From Alkalicoccobacillus porphyridii (GTDB taxonomy: Bacteria; Bacillota; Bacilli; Bacillales; Bacillaceae_D), in contig NZ_VLXZ01000006.1 in NCBI RefSeq assembly GCF_007293315.1, forward strand, positions 171,517 to 235,516: a DNA stretch of 64,000 bases. Direction: 5' to 3'. Of this stretch, positions 1 through 8,198 are shown in pieces (position 1 is the first letter of the stretch; each line of letters begins with the position of its first letter). The notes beneath the pieces were generated by a model. The model was given only the letters and a program-made list of their open reading frames with translations, did not search any database and had not been told where the DNA came from. The translations under genes and the position numbers were made by a program.

Positions 1-270
1 GTAAGCGTTCGGATTGGTGATGAACAGCTGTATGGTATGTGTAATGTTGGCTACAAACCTACCTTCCATGAGAAGCGCCCAGATGCCCCCAATATAGAAG
101 TGCATCTACTTGAATTTGATAAGCAGATATATGGTAAGAATATTTTCGTCACATGGCTTCAAAGGCTAAGGGATGAGAAGCGATTTAATGGCATCGACGA
201 ATTAATTGCTCAGCTTCAGATTGATAAGCAAAGAACAGAGACGTACGCCCGTAATAATCCCATTGAATAA
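1..270 (+). CDS. ribF: RibF riboflavin kinase/FAD synthetase, C-terminal end (partial)
   Basis: The frame is open from the first base and stops at 270, so this is the last 89 residues of a gene cut by the window edge. The segment around residues 12-21 (YGMCNVGYKP then TF) is the flavokinase-domain signature of bifunctional RibF, which phosphorylates riboflavin to FMN and adenylylates it to FAD in the cytoplasm. The tail includes the usual VHLLEFD and IDELIAQLQ stretches near the family C-terminus. Position directly upstream of rpsO matches the Bacillus order ribF-rpsO-pnp. The N-terminal FAD synthetase half is outside the window. Confidence 0.95.
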   Translation, partial: VSVRIGDEQLYGMCNVGYKPTFHEKRPDAPNIEVHLLEFDKQIYGKNIFVTWLQRLRDEKRFNGIDELIAQLQIDKQRTETYARNNPIE

Positions 271-271
271 G

Positions 272-405
272 TTATGGCTGCCACTTGCATTCTAAGAAAA
301 AGCAAGGTATAGTAATTGATGTACTGTTGTACACTACCGTTTCTTGGCAGCACGCTTCACCAACGTCCGCTAGGAAATCGGATAAAATTGAAGGAGGTGA
401 GTAGG
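272..405 (+). promoter_or_regulatory. rpsO leader: possible S15 autoregulatory structure
   Basis: Between ribF and rpsO three stems can be drawn. An outer 7-bp stem pairs GCTGCCA (277-283) with TGGCAGC (345-351). It encloses two hairpins, CTTGC/GCAAG (284-288 with 302-306) and TGTAC/GTACA (320-324 with 329-333). This forms a three-way junction. S15 of Gram-positive bacteria is known to repress its own mRNA by binding a junction that mimics its 16S rRNA site. The fold is from inspection only. It requires readthrough from ribF, because the promoter candidate at 285-313 would start transcription inside the outer stem. Confidence 0.4.
285..313 (+). promoter_or_regulatory. Candidate sigma-A promoter for rpsO
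   Basis: TTGCAT (285-290) and TATAGT (308-313) are separated by 17 bases, close to the vegetative consensus. Transcription would begin near 320, giving an rpsO leader of about 85 bases. Confidence 0.5.
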
Positions 406-675
406 ATGGCATTATCACAAGAGCGTAAAAATGAGCTAATTGCTACATTTAAAACGCATGACACGGACACTGGTTCTCCAGAGGTTCAAGTGGCTATCCT
501 TACTGAGCAAATCAACACACTAAATGAGCATTTACGTACTCATAAAAAGGATCACCATTCAAGACGCGGTCTTTTGAAAATGGTTGGTTCGCGTCGTAAT
601 TTATTAACGTATCTTCGTAATAAAGACGTAGCGCGCTACCGTGATCTCGTTGACAAGCTTGGCTTACGCCGATAA
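406..675 (+). CDS. rpsO: 30S ribosomal protein S15
   Basis: An 89-residue protein of the exact size expected for S15, which binds the central domain of 16S rRNA and nucleates platform assembly. The family signature is clear: [13 protein letters not shown] near residues 16-28, then LTEQI and [15 protein letters not shown], and the [10 protein letters not shown] region that ends in LGLRR. The ATG at 406 was chosen over an upstream in-frame ATG at 316 because AAGGAGGTGA (391-400) is an ideal ribosome-binding site just before it, and the upstream extension is not S15-like. The gene is followed by a strong terminator and then pnp. Confidence 0.98.
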   Translation: MALSQERKNELIATFKTHDTDTGSPEVQVAILTEQINTLNEHLRTHKKDHHSRRGLLKMVGSRRNLLTYLRNKDVARYRDLVDKLGLRR

Positions 676-682
676 ACACGAC

Positions 683-710
683 AAAAGCGGGGACTTGTTC
701 CCGCTTTTTT
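683..710 (+). terminator. Rho-independent terminator after rpsO
   Basis: GCGGG (687-691) pairs with CCCGC (700-704), extended by A/T pairs, and ends in a run of six T. Confidence 0.9.
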
Positions 711-814
711 GTTGGTTAGACGACAATTATTAATTTAGCAATTATGTACATTTGAAATACTGGTCAAACTACAATGAACGTGATTGATTCTATGTAAGAG
801 AGGAGTACGCGCAT

Positions 815-2929
815 ATGGAACAAGGAAAACAAGAATTTTCAATTGAATGGGCTGGTCGCACGTTAACCGTTGAAACTGGCGAGCTAGCAAAACAAGCTAA
901 CGGCGCAGTACTTGTACGTTACGGAGATACAGCAGTTCTATCAACTGCAACAGCTTCAAAGGAACCAAAGGACCTGCCTTTTTTCCCATTAACAGTGAAT
1001 TATGAAGAGCGTTTGTATGCAGCTGGGAAGATCCCAGGTGGTTTTATCAAAAGAGAGGGTCGTCCGAGTGAGCGTGCAATATTAACGAGTCGCTTAATCG
1101 ATCGACCAATTAGACCATTGTTCCCTGATGGATTCCGTAATGAGGTTCAAGTTATCAGTATCGTGATGAGTTCTGATTTAGACGCATCCTCTGAAATGGC
1201 AGCGATGATTGGATCTTCTTTGGCTCTATCTATTTCAGATATTCCCTTTGCAGGACCGATTGCAGGAGTTACGGTTGGACGTATTGAAGAAGAGTTAATT
1301 ATCAACCCTTCTACTGACCAACTAGCCAAGAGCGATCTAAACCTAGTAGTAGCAGGAACAAAAGATGCTATTAACATGGTTGAAGCAGGGGCTCAAGAGC
1401 TTTCTGAAGAATTAATGCTTGAAGCCATTATGTTTGGACATGATGAAATCAAACGCATCATTGCTTTCCAAGAAGAGATTGTGGCAAGTGTTGGAAAAGA
1501 GAAAAAAGATGTTGTATTAAAAACAACAAATGCTGAGCTTGAAGCGAGTATCCGTCAAAGTACTGAGGCTGAGCTTAAACAAGCTGTACAAGTTCAAGAA
1601 AAGCATGCACGCCAAGAGGCGATTGATGAGGTTATTTCAAAAACCGTTGCTTCTTACGAGGAAGCGGAAGACATCAATGTCTCTGAAGTAAAAGAAATTC
1701 TTCAGAAGTTTGTCAAAGAGGAAGTTCGTCGACTCATTACGGTAGAAAAAGTTCGCCCTGATGGACGAGCTATCGATGAGATTCGTCCGTTATCCTCACA
1801 GGTTTCATACCTAACGAGAACACACGGGTCAGGACTATTCACACGAGGACAAACACAAGCGCTTAGTATTTGTACGCTTGGAGCTTTAGGTGATGTCCAG
1901 ATTCTTGATGGTCTAGGTCTTGAAGAATCTAAACGCTTTATGCATCATTATAACTTCCCTCAGTTCAGCGTAGGGGAAACTGGACCAATTCGTGCCCCTG
2001 GACGTCGTGAAATTGGACATGGTGCATTAGGAGAAAGAGCATTAGAAGCTGTTATTCCTTCTGAACAGGATTTTCCATATACGATTCGCCTTGTTTCAGA
2101 GGTATTGGAATCTAATGGATCAACCTCTCAAGCAAGTATTTGTGCGAGTACACTCGCTATGATGGACGCAGGTGTTCCGATTAAAGCACCAGTAGCTGGG
2201 ATTGCTATGGGTCTTGTAAAACACGAAGAGCATGTAAGTGTTCTAACTGATATTCAAGGTATGGAAGATGCTCTTGGTGATATGGACTTTAAAGTTGCCG
2301 GTACAAAAGATGGGATTACAGCCCTGCAGATGGACATAAAAATCTTAGGAATTGATCGTACAATCCTAGAGGAAGCACTGGCTCAAGCAAAGCGCGGTCG
2401 CATGGTGATTCTCGATAACATGTTATCTGCTATTAGTGAGCATCGCAGTGATCTTTCTGATTATGCGCCAAAAATCCTAACGATGAAAATTAATCCTGAC
2501 AAAATTCGTGATGTGATTGGACCGAGTGGAAAAATCATTAATCAAATTATTGAAGATACCGGTGTGAAAATCGATATCGAACAGGATGGTACCGTGTATA
2601 TTTCTTCTACTGATAAATCAATGAATGACAAAGCACGAGGCATTATTGAAGATATTGTTCGAGAAGTGCAGCTCGGTGAAACCTACCTTGGTAAGGTTAA
2701 ACGCATTGAGAAGTTCGGAGCTTTTGTTGAATTGTTTAAAGGAAAAGATGGACTTGTTCACATTTCTCAGCTGGCCGAAGAACGTGTTGGCAAAGTAGAG
2801 GATGTCGTGAAACTTGGAGATGAGATTCTAGTTCGTGTTACAGAAATTGATAACCAAGGTCGAGTAAATCTATCTCGTAAAGTCATTATTAAAGAAGAAA
2901 AACAAAAACAAGCAGAAGCAAAACAATAA
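815..2929 (+). CDS. pnp: Polynucleotide phosphorylase
   Basis: A 704-residue phosphorolytic 3'-5' exoribonuclease, the main mRNA-degrading exonuclease in Bacillus and a member of RNase Y-centred degradation complexes. Two RNase PH-like domains occupy about residues 10-210 and 310-545, with the [10 protein letters not shown] segment and the [15 protein letters not shown] motif visible. A KH domain follows near 555-615 with the GPSGK loop, then an S1 domain near 622-690. The length matches the family. The ATG at 815 follows an AGAGAGGAG ribosome-binding site. The order rpsO-pnp is conserved, though here a terminator separates them. Confidence 0.98.
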   Translation: MEQGKQEFSIEWAGRTLTVETGELAKQANGAVLVRYGDTAVLSTATASKEPKDLPFFPLTVNYEERLYAAGKIPGGFIKREGRPSERAILTSRLIDRPIRPLFPDGFRNEVQVISIVMSSDLDASSEMAAMIGSSLALSISDIPFAGPIAGVTVGRIEEELIINPSTDQLAKSDLNLVVAGTKDAINMVEAGAQELSEELMLEAIMFGHDEIKRIIAFQEEIVASVGKEKKDVVLKTTNAELEASIRQSTEAELKQAVQVQEKHARQEAIDEVISKTVASYEEAEDINVSEVKEILQKFVKEEVRRLITVEKVRPDGRAIDEIRPLSSQVSYLTRTHGSGLFTRGQTQALSICTLGALGDVQILDGLGLEESKRFMHHYNFPQFSVGETGPIRAPGRREIGHGALGERALEAVIPSEQDFPYTIRLVSEVLESNGSTSQASICASTLAMMDAGVPIKAPVAGIAMGLVKHEEHVSVLTDIQGMEDALGDMDFKVAGTKDGITALQMDIKILGIDRTILEEALAQAKRGRMVILDNMLSAISEHRSDLSDYAPKILTMKINPDKIRDVIGPSGKIINQIIEDTGVKIDIEQDGTVYISSTDKSMNDKARGIIEDIVREVQLGETYLGKVKRIEKFGAFVELFKGKDGLVHISQLAEERVGKVEDVVKLGDEILVRVTEIDNQGRVNLSRKVIIKEEKQKQAEAKQ

Positions 2930-2940
2930 GCAGCACTTAA

Positions 2941-2970
2941 GAAGGACTGGGGATGTACCAGTCTTTTTTT
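2941..2970 (+). terminator. Rho-independent terminator after pnp
   Basis: GACTGG (2945-2950) pairs with CCAGTC (2958-2963), followed by seven T. Confidence 0.9.
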
Positions 2971-3036
2971 GTATTTTTCTAGCCATGTTCTACCTTGTCC
3001 TCCTCTTGCATACATTCGTGAAGAGGAGGATTTCAC

Positions 3037-4047
3037 ATGAAAAAAAGTATCGTGCATATCGGTTTTTTTATTCTAGTTATCTTATTAACAGCTGGAGCCT
3101 TACAAAACCCATTTACTCTCTCATATATTGATGCTATTCGAAGTACACAAGCTGAAGCTGTATCTTCAAAGGACCATACTTTAATGAATCAGATTTCAGA
3201 AAAAGCCAAGGAATATCATATCCCAGCTTCTGATGCACGAGTAGATCGAGTATGGAAGGCCGTACCTGGTTACAAGGGCGTGGAGGTTGACGTTGAAAAA
3301 TCCTATGATAAGATGGAGGAGCTTGGGCAATTCGATGAAAAGAAGCTTGTCTTTAAAGAGATAGAACCGAGTGTGCACCTTGAAGATCTTCCTCCTTCCC
3401 CCATTTTTCGTGGCCATGAACAAAAACAAATGGTCAGCCTACTTGTGAATGTAGCATGGGGCAATGAGTATATTCCTGAACTACTAAAAACAATGAAACG
3501 CCATGAGGTGGAGGCTACTTTTTTTCTAGACGGCTCTTGGGTGAACAATAATTCAAAAATAGCTCAGATGATATATGAAGAAGGTCACGAAATTGGTAGT
3601 CATGCGTATACACATCCGGATATGCAGAGAATATCACGTGCTGAGATCAAAAGTGAACTAGAGAAAACAAATGATGTTATTAACGCGACACTTGGCGTTA
3701 CACCGATGTGGTTTGCTCCCCCTAGCGGAAGCTTTACAGATGATGTAGTGAAGGAAGCAGCTAATCAGGGTATGTATACAATTCTATGGTCTGTAGATAC
3801 CGTAGACTGGCGTAAACCTAATCCTCAAGAAATGGTCCAACGGGTAGTAGGCAAACTTCATCCAGGAGCAACGATATTAATGCATCCCACTGATTCAACA
3901 GCCAGAGGATTAGAGCAACTTATTAAAGAAATTAAAGAACAAGGGTATCAAATTGGAACGGTTTCAGATTTGATGGCAGAGACTCGAACAGGTTTCCCTG
4001 GACCATCAGATACTAGTAGGGAGGCAGAGGTTGATACAGAAAATTAA
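3037..4047 (+). CDS. ylxY: YlxY-type NodB-fold polysaccharide deacetylase-like protein
   Basis: A 336-residue protein with an N-terminal membrane anchor or signal (residues 5-22) and a NodB-homology domain from about 133 to 320. Motif 2 is present as SHAYTHP (188-194). Motif 3 appears as APPSG and a DTVDW segment follows. Motif 1, normally TFDDG and carrying the catalytic and metal-binding aspartates, reads NVAWG (138-142). This is the sporulation-associated YlxY subgroup located between pnp and mlpA in Bacillus, so catalysis is doubtful. The ATG at 3037 follows GAGGAGG. The 3' end overlaps the mlpA start by 17 bases, implying co-transcription. Confidence 0.88.
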   Translation: MKKSIVHIGFFILVILLTAGALQNPFTLSYIDAIRSTQAEAVSSKDHTLMNQISEKAKEYHIPASDARVDRVWKAVPGYKGVEVDVEKSYDKMEELGQFDEKKLVFKEIEPSVHLEDLPPSPIFRGHEQKQMVSLLVNVAWGNEYIPELLKTMKRHEVEATFFLDGSWVNNNSKIAQMIYEEGHEIGSHAYTHPDMQRISRAEIKSELEKTNDVINATLGVTPMWFAPPSGSFTDDVVKEAANQGMYTILWSVDTVDWRKPNPQEMVQRVVGKLHPGATILMHPTDSTARGLEQLIKEIKEQGYQIGTVSDLMAETRTGFPGPSDTSREAEVDTEN

Positions 4048-5269
4048 ATTAGCGAACGGTGTACGAATCTTGATAGAGCCAATGCCCAGTGTACGCTCCG
4101 TATCAATGGGGATTTGGATAGGAACAGGATCTAGAAACGAAAGTCCTAAGGAAAACGGTTTATCTCACCTTCTAGAACACATGCTGTTTAAGGGAACAGA
4201 AACACGATCACCTCAAGATATTGCTGAGGCGTTTGATCAAATTGGCGGACAGGTCAATGCTTTTACATCAAAGGAATATACTTGTTATTATGCTAAGGTA
4301 CTTGATGAGCATTCACTGATTGCATTGGACGTCCTACAGGATATGTTTTTTAATTCTACCTTTGACGAGGCGGAATTACAAAAAGAGAAAAATGTCATTG
4401 AAGAAGAGATACGAATGGTTGAGGATACACCGGATGACATTGTTCATGAATTATTAAGCGAGGCTTGTTACGGGGATCATTCACTTGCATATCCCATACT
4501 CGGGACAAACGAAACTCTCGCTTCATTTAATGCGGATGATCTAAGAGCGTATATGGATCGCTATTATACGGGGGATTACCTTGTCATTTCTGTAGCGGGT
4601 AATATTCATGAATCATTAATTGAACAGTTAAAGACTACTTTTTCTAAGGTGAAGCCAACGGTTCACACTGAACAACTCACCGTACCTCAATTTATTCAAG
4701 ATAAAAGAACCCGTACTAAAGATGCGGAGCAAGCCCATCTATGTATTGGCTACAACGGGTTAGCCATTAATGATCCTGATATTTATTCCTTAGTTCTTCT
4801 AAATAATTCGTTTGGAGGAAGTATGAGTAGTAGGTTGTTTCAGGAGATTCGTGAGAAGAGAGGCTTATGCTATTCTGTCTTTTCATATCATTCTTCATTT
4901 ACTGATAGTGGATTACTAACTTTATATGCAGGGACCGGATTGTCGCAATTAGATGAGCTTGTTTCGGCTATGGCTGAAACAACTGAAGACATGGCAAGAA
5001 ATGGGATGACTGAAAAGGAGTTAAGGAATGGAAAAGAGCAGCTTAAGGGGAGCTTAATGTTAAGCTTAGAGAGTACAAACAGTCGAATGAGCCGAAATGG
5101 TAAAAATGAACTGATGCTCCAAAATCATCGGACTCTCGATGAAATGCTTGATGAAATTAATTTGGTTTCTCAAGACTCTGTAAATAAGCTTGCAGAAACG
5201 ATCCTTACATCCAAACCCGCTTTATCACTTGTCAGCACTACAGGGAAGTTGCCGGAATCACTCAAATAA
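4031..5269 (+). CDS. mlpA: M16-family zinc protease MlpA
   Basis: A 412-residue processing-protease homologue of the pitrilysin/M16 family. The inverted zinc motif HxxEH is at residues 46-50 (HLLEH), and the downstream glutamate ligand region is EEEIRM. Two M16 halves are visible, with the RLFQEIREKRGLCYSV motif in the second half. Translation begins at a TTG (4031) inside the end of ylxY, preceded by AGGCAGAGG. Coupled translation with ylxY is likely. In B. subtilis the homologue (ymxG) lies in the same place. It ends before a strong terminator and an 880-base repeat-filled gap. Confidence 0.93.
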   Translation: MIQKIKLANGVRILIEPMPSVRSVSMGIWIGTGSRNESPKENGLSHLLEHMLFKGTETRSPQDIAEAFDQIGGQVNAFTSKEYTCYYAKVLDEHSLIALDVLQDMFFNSTFDEAELQKEKNVIEEEIRMVEDTPDDIVHELLSEACYGDHSLAYPILGTNETLASFNADDLRAYMDRYYTGDYLVISVAGNIHESLIEQLKTTFSKVKPTVHTEQLTVPQFIQDKRTRTKDAEQAHLCIGYNGLAINDPDIYSLVLLNNSFGGSMSSRLFQEIREKRGLCYSVFSYHSSFTDSGLLTLYAGTGLSQLDELVSAMAETTEDMARNGMTEKELRNGKEQLKGSLMLSLESTNSRMSRNGKNELMLQNHRTLDEMLDEINLVSQDSVNKLAETILTSKPALSLVSTTGKLPESLK

Positions 5270-5280
5270 TCATTTATCGA

Positions 5281-5318
5281 CGCTCTATCACTTTTTAATG
5301 TGATAGAGCGCTTTTTTT
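5281..5318 (+). terminator. Rho-independent terminator after mlpA
   Basis: A perfect 11-bp stem CGCTCTATCAC/GTGATAGAGCG (5281-5291 with 5300-5310) is followed by seven T. Confidence 0.93.
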
Positions 5319-5335
5319 GAGTTGAACCCAAGTAA

Positions 5336-5466
5336 GAGGCTTCGGCGTCGCTCCCGGAATGGGGCACGCTTTCCGGGGGCGTGCGGTGAACTAATCTTGG
5401 CTAGCGCCAATCTTAATTCACCCCTGCACTTAACTCCCCTCGGAGTCGGCCCCATTCCGTCCGCTG
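5336..5466 (+). repeat. Structured intergenic repeat, family D copy 1
   Basis: About 130 bases, GC-richer than its surroundings. It begins at GAGGCTTCGGCGTCG and ends at CCATTCCGTCCGCTG. GGAATGGGGC near the left end pairs with GCCCCATTCC near the right end. An internal hairpin TTGGC/GCCAA flanks TAGC. A CCCGGAA/TTTCCGGG pairing offers an alternative fold at the left end. Copies 2, 3 and 4 are at 5567, 37436 and 37665. On the minus strand each copy opens a short reading frame starting MPHSGSDAEAS or similar, which is a by-product of the repeat and not a gene. Confidence 0.85.
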
Positions 5467-5566
5467 AGAAAGAGGATCTTTTTTGAGTAAGAATTTTGTT
5501 ATGAGTGTAGTTATTAGATTAGAGAAACGAGCTTCAGCTTTTTTATAAGATAAGAACATTGAGATA

Positions 5567-5696
5567 GAGGCTTCGGCGTCGCTCCCGGAATGGGGCACGC
5601 TTTCCGGGAGCGTGCGGTGAACTAATCTTGGCTAGCATCAATCTTATTTCACCCCTGCACTTAATTCCCCTCGGAGTTGGCCCCATTCCGTCCGCT
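5567..5696 (+). repeat. Structured intergenic repeat, family D copy 2
   Basis: Nearly identical to copy 1 and offset from it by 231 bases. It keeps the GGAATGGGGC/GGCCCCATTCC inverted ends. The internal TTGGCTAGCGCCAA hairpin is changed (TTGGCTAGCATCAA), which weakens that stem. It is followed by GTGAATCAGCATC, which also follows copy 3. Confidence 0.85.
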
Positions 5697-5783
5697 GTGA
5701 ATCAGCATCTGTTTTAAGTGGAATTATTGGTAAAAATGGAGCTATTTTTTTGAAGATGAAAATCTTAGGTTAGAGGCTTAGGT

Positions 5784-5830
5784 GTCATTCGAGGCGACTG
5801 AAAAAGAAGCTTTATATGATAGTGATCTTT
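5784..5830 (+). repeat. Fragment of repeat family B (tail only)
   Basis: The segment CATTCGAGGCGACTGAAAAA and the next ~25 bases resemble the right-hand tail of family B at 13571-13600 and 63668-63690 (CATCGAGGCCATTGAAAAA and CATTGAGGCCACTGAAAA). The left part of B is absent here. Confidence 0.5.
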
Positions 5831-5888
5831 TAAACAAAAAATCAGCCCTCATTTCCTTAGATAGGGATGTTGGTCTGAACGGGAATAT

Positions 5889-6014
5889 GAGCGGAAGGAG
5901 AAAACGGAGACTCCTGCGGAACAGAACGAGGCAGACCGACATTGAAGTGGCGCCCTTCCACTTCAAGGGCTGAGGCCGTTCCCATGGAAAGCGTAGGTTT
6001 CTCCTGCAGCGGTG
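5889..6014 (+). repeat. Structured intergenic repeat, family C copy 1
   Basis: It starts GAGCGGAAGGAGAA and ends TTTCTCCTGCAGCGG. The ends pair through GGAGAA/TTCTCC. An inner perfect hairpin GAAGTGG/CCACTTC lies at 5944-5950 with 5958-5964. The second copy is at 13638-13764. Elements of this type (GCGGAAGGAG followed by ACTCCTGCGG) recur between genes in many Bacillus genomes. That statement is from memory and not checked. Confidence 0.8.
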
Positions 6015-6018
6015 CACA

Positions 6019-6041
6019 TGACCTCGGGTTACCCAAGGTCA
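6019..6041 (+). repeat. Small hairpin at right end of family C copy 1
   Basis: TGACCT-C-GGG and CCC-A-AGGTCA face each other around TTA. It has no T-tract, so it is not a normal terminator. Confidence 0.6.
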
Positions 6042-6166
6042 CGTGAGGCGACATCGAAGGGCACCAACTGACGATTTATCTTCTTTATAGATCTCGTACA
6101 GTTACTGAAGTCTAATCTATGTGTACAAATCATATGTATAACTATGACAAACAGAAGGAGCAAATG

Positions 6167-6409
6167 ATGAGACTAAGTGAGATTGCGAGCAAGGAAATTG
6201 TAGATTATCAAAAGGGAGAGCGTCTTGGCGTTTTGGGACAAACGGATTTGCTTATTAACGAGGAAACTGGAGAAATTACAGCTTTTATTATTCCTACTTC
6301 CCGTTGGTATCAATTTGGTAAAAAGGATCAAGTTGTCACGGTGTATTGGCAGCAAATCAAAAAAATTGGTGAGGACATGATTATTATTGATGTAGATCCT
6401 ATACCTTAA
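6167..6409 (+). CDS. ymxH: YmxH/YlmC-family PRC-barrel sporulation protein
   Basis: An 80-residue protein with the YlmC/YmxH pattern: MRLSEIASKEIVD, then ERLGVLGQTDL, TGEITAFIIP and a hydrophobic DMIIIDV end. The family is a PRC-barrel-like fold found in spore formers with no established biochemical role. The second of two adjacent ATGs (6167) was preferred because AAGGAG (6155-6160) is six bases away. An upstream in-frame ATG at 6131 and another start at 6119 lack a good site. The gene sits between mlpA and dpaA as in B. subtilis but is isolated by the repeat region upstream and by a terminator downstream. Confidence 0.88.
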   Translation: MRLSEIASKEIVDYQKGERLGVLGQTDLLINEETGEITAFIIPTSRWYQFGKKDQVVTVYWQQIKKIGEDMIIIDVDPIP

Positions 6410-6438
6410 ACATAAAAAATCGATCGTTACAGAACAAT

Positions 6439-6477
6439 CCGAACACAGCGTGATTTCACGTGTGATTCGGTTTTTTT
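6439..6477 (+). terminator. Rho-independent terminator after ymxH
   Basis: A long imperfect stem with CCGAA/TTCGG at its base, CACA/TGTG in the middle and CGTG/CACG at the top, followed by seven T. Confidence 0.85.
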
Positions 6478-6501
6478 GTTTTCCGGTGATTGGTCACATT
6501 C

Positions 6502-6527
6502 ACTGATTGGAAAGGACTACATATGAT
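6502..6527 (+). promoter_or_regulatory. Candidate sigma-K promoter for dpaAB
   Basis: An AC core (6502-6503) is followed 16 bases later by CATATGAT (6520-6527), resembling the sigma-K pattern AC and CATAnnnT. Dipicolinate synthase genes are transcribed in the mother cell under sigma-K in B. subtilis. The match is by eye only. Confidence 0.4.
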
Positions 6528-6595
6528 GAAACACAGAGATCGATGAAATGGCTAATTTATGCCAACCAAGAGCAGCTGAGAGAAGGAGGGTTAGT

Positions 6596-7483
6596 GTGTT
6601 AACGGAGAAACATATCCTATTAATCGGTGGAGATGCGAGGCACTTAGAAATTATTCGTAAGCTTTCTACGCTTGATGCCAAAATTTCATTAACAGGCTTT
6701 GAGCAATTAGATGATGGTTTTATTGGGGCCTCAAAGTATTTATTAGATGAGATTGAGTGGGAAACAGTGGATGCTATTATTCTTCCGGTGAGTGGCATGA
6801 GTGAGGAAGGACGAATTGATACGGTATTTTCAAATGAAAGTCTCACACTCTCACTGGGTCAATTAGAAAGAACACCAGCTCATTGTACGATTTATTCTGG
6901 AATTAGTAATACCTATCTTGATCAATTAGTTAAAAAATCAAATCGTGCACTCGTAAAATTAATGGAGCGAGATGATGTGGCGATTTATAACTCAATTCCA
7001 ACAGCAGAGGGTGCTCTGATGATGGCGATTCAGCATACTGACTTCACCATTCATAATGCAAATGTAGCCATTCTTGGGCTTGGTCGCATTGGTATGACGA
7101 TTGCCCGCAGCTTTGCAGCTTTAGGTGCTAAGGTGAAGGTGGGAGCAAGAGAAACGTCGTTGCTAGCTAGAATAAATGAGATGGGCCTTAAGCCTTTTCA
7201 CACCAAACATATTCTTCAAGAGTTAAGAGATGTGGATATTTGTATTAATACCATACCAGCGCGCATGATTACCGCAAGAGTTCTAGCTGAAATGCCGCTT
7301 CATTCCCTCATTATTGATCTAGCCTCTAATGCGGGTGGTACAGACTTTAGATATGCTGAAAAACGTGGCATGAAAGCTATGCTTGTACCTGGTATGCCAG
7401 GCATTGTAGCACCCAAAACAGCGGGTCAGATACTTGCAAACATCCTAGCTGATTTACTTAAAAGCGATGAAGATGAAGAATAA
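6596..7483 (+). CDS. dpaA: Dipicolinate synthase subunit A
   Basis: A 295-residue subunit of dipicolinate synthase, which converts dihydroxy-tetrahydrodipicolinate to dipicolinic acid in the mother cell for loading into the spore core. The nucleotide-binding loop GLGRIG is at residues 161-166, and a first Rossmann-like segment starts HILLIGGDAR. The IVAPKTAGQILANIL tail is typical of SpoVFA. A GTG start at 6596 was chosen because GGAGGG (6585-6590) precedes it and the protein then aligns with B. subtilis SpoVFA. The longer frame from 6548 adds an unrelated peptide. dpaB follows after 12 bases. Confidence 0.95.
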   Translation: MLTEKHILLIGGDARHLEIIRKLSTLDAKISLTGFEQLDDGFIGASKYLLDEIEWETVDAIILPVSGMSEEGRIDTVFSNESLTLSLGQLERTPAHCTIYSGISNTYLDQLVKKSNRALVKLMERDDVAIYNSIPTAEGALMMAIQHTDFTIHNANVAILGLGRIGMTIARSFAALGAKVKVGARETSLLARINEMGLKPFHTKHILQELRDVDICINTIPARMITARVLAEMPLHSLIIDLASNAGGTDFRYAEKRGMKAMLVPGMPGIVAPKTAGQILANILADLLKSDEDEE

Positions 7484-7495
7484 GGAGGAGCTAAA

Positions 7496-8089
7496 ATGAC
7501 ACTTGAAGGCAAGCATATAGGATTTGGATTAACGGGCTCACATTGTACCTACAGTGAAGTACTTCCGCAAATGAAAAAGCTTGTGGATCTTGGTGCAAAA
7601 GTGACGCCTTTTGCTACGTATACAGTGGAAACAACAGACACAAAATTTGGGGAAAGTGAAGAGTGGTTAGCTCAAATTGCCGAAATTACAAAGGAGCCAT
7701 TAGTAAATTCGATCGTGAAAGCAGAGCCTTTTGGCCCAGCAACTCCGCTCGATTGTATGGTTATCGCTCCGTTAACAGGGAATTCAGCGAGCAAATTTGC
7801 GAATGCCTTAACGGATAACCCCGTTCTTATGGGTGCTAAGGCCACGCTTAGAAACGGCAATCCTGTGGTACTAGGTATCTCTACAAATGACGCACTCGGG
7901 TTAAACGGAGTGAATATTATGAAGTTAATGGCAGCTAAGAATATTTACTTTATCCCGTTTGGTCAAGATGCTCCAGATAAAAAACCAACCTCACTCGTGG
8001 CGAGAATGGAATCACTGCCAGAGACGGTGGAAGCGGCATTGACTGGTAAGCAACTTCAACCAGTTATCGTAGAAAAATTCCGTGATTAG
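7496..8089 (+). CDS. dpaB: Dipicolinate synthase subunit B
   Basis: A 197-residue flavoprotein-fold subunit that pairs with DpaA. The flavodoxin/PPC-decarboxylase-like features are LTGSHCTY near residue 13, then MVIAPLTGNSASKFANAL and the PVVLGISTNDALGLN segment. AAGGAGG precedes the ATG. Operon with dpaA, 12-base gap. The next gene, asd, supplies the aspartate semialdehyde from which dipicolinate is built, and asd appears to have its own promoter here. Confidence 0.95.
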   Translation: MTLEGKHIGFGLTGSHCTYSEVLPQMKKLVDLGAKVTPFATYTVETTDTKFGESEEWLAQIAEITKEPLVNSIVKAEPFGPATPLDCMVIAPLTGNSASKFANALTDNPVLMGAKATLRNGNPVVLGISTNDALGLNGVNIMKLMAAKNIYFIPFGQDAPDKKPTSLVARMESLPETVEAALTGKQLQPVIVEKFRD

Positions 8090-8099
8090 TGGGCTAAGG

Positions 8100-8128
8100 T
8101 TGCACAAAACCCTATTTTCCCGTAAAGT
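8100..8128 (+). promoter_or_regulatory. Candidate sigma-A promoter for asd-dapG-dapA
   Basis: TTGCAC (8100-8105) and TAAAGT (8123-8128) are 17 bases apart, about 70 bases before asd. This would let the diaminopimelate genes be expressed in growing cells independently of dpaAB. Confidence 0.45.
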
Positions 8129-8198
8129 TTAATAGAGTATACGGCTAAATGGCCGAAAGAGAACTTGAACTTGTTGGATGGGAAGGGAGATCATGATT

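Noticed and set aside
5170..5598. Minus-strand ORFs beginning MPHSGSDAEAS at two places, and another at 37268-37696
   Set aside because: The shared start is simply the minus strand of the family D repeat. Bodies differ and run into flanking genes or spacers, with no ribosome sites.
5336..5696. Repeats as a CRISPR array
   Set aside because: Units are ~130 bases with only two tandem copies per site and no short regular spacers or cas genes.
8090..8198. Lysine riboswitch or T-box upstream of asd-dapG-dapA
   Set aside because: The gap is about 110 bases with only a small GGC/GCC hairpin. No conserved riboswitch core is visible.
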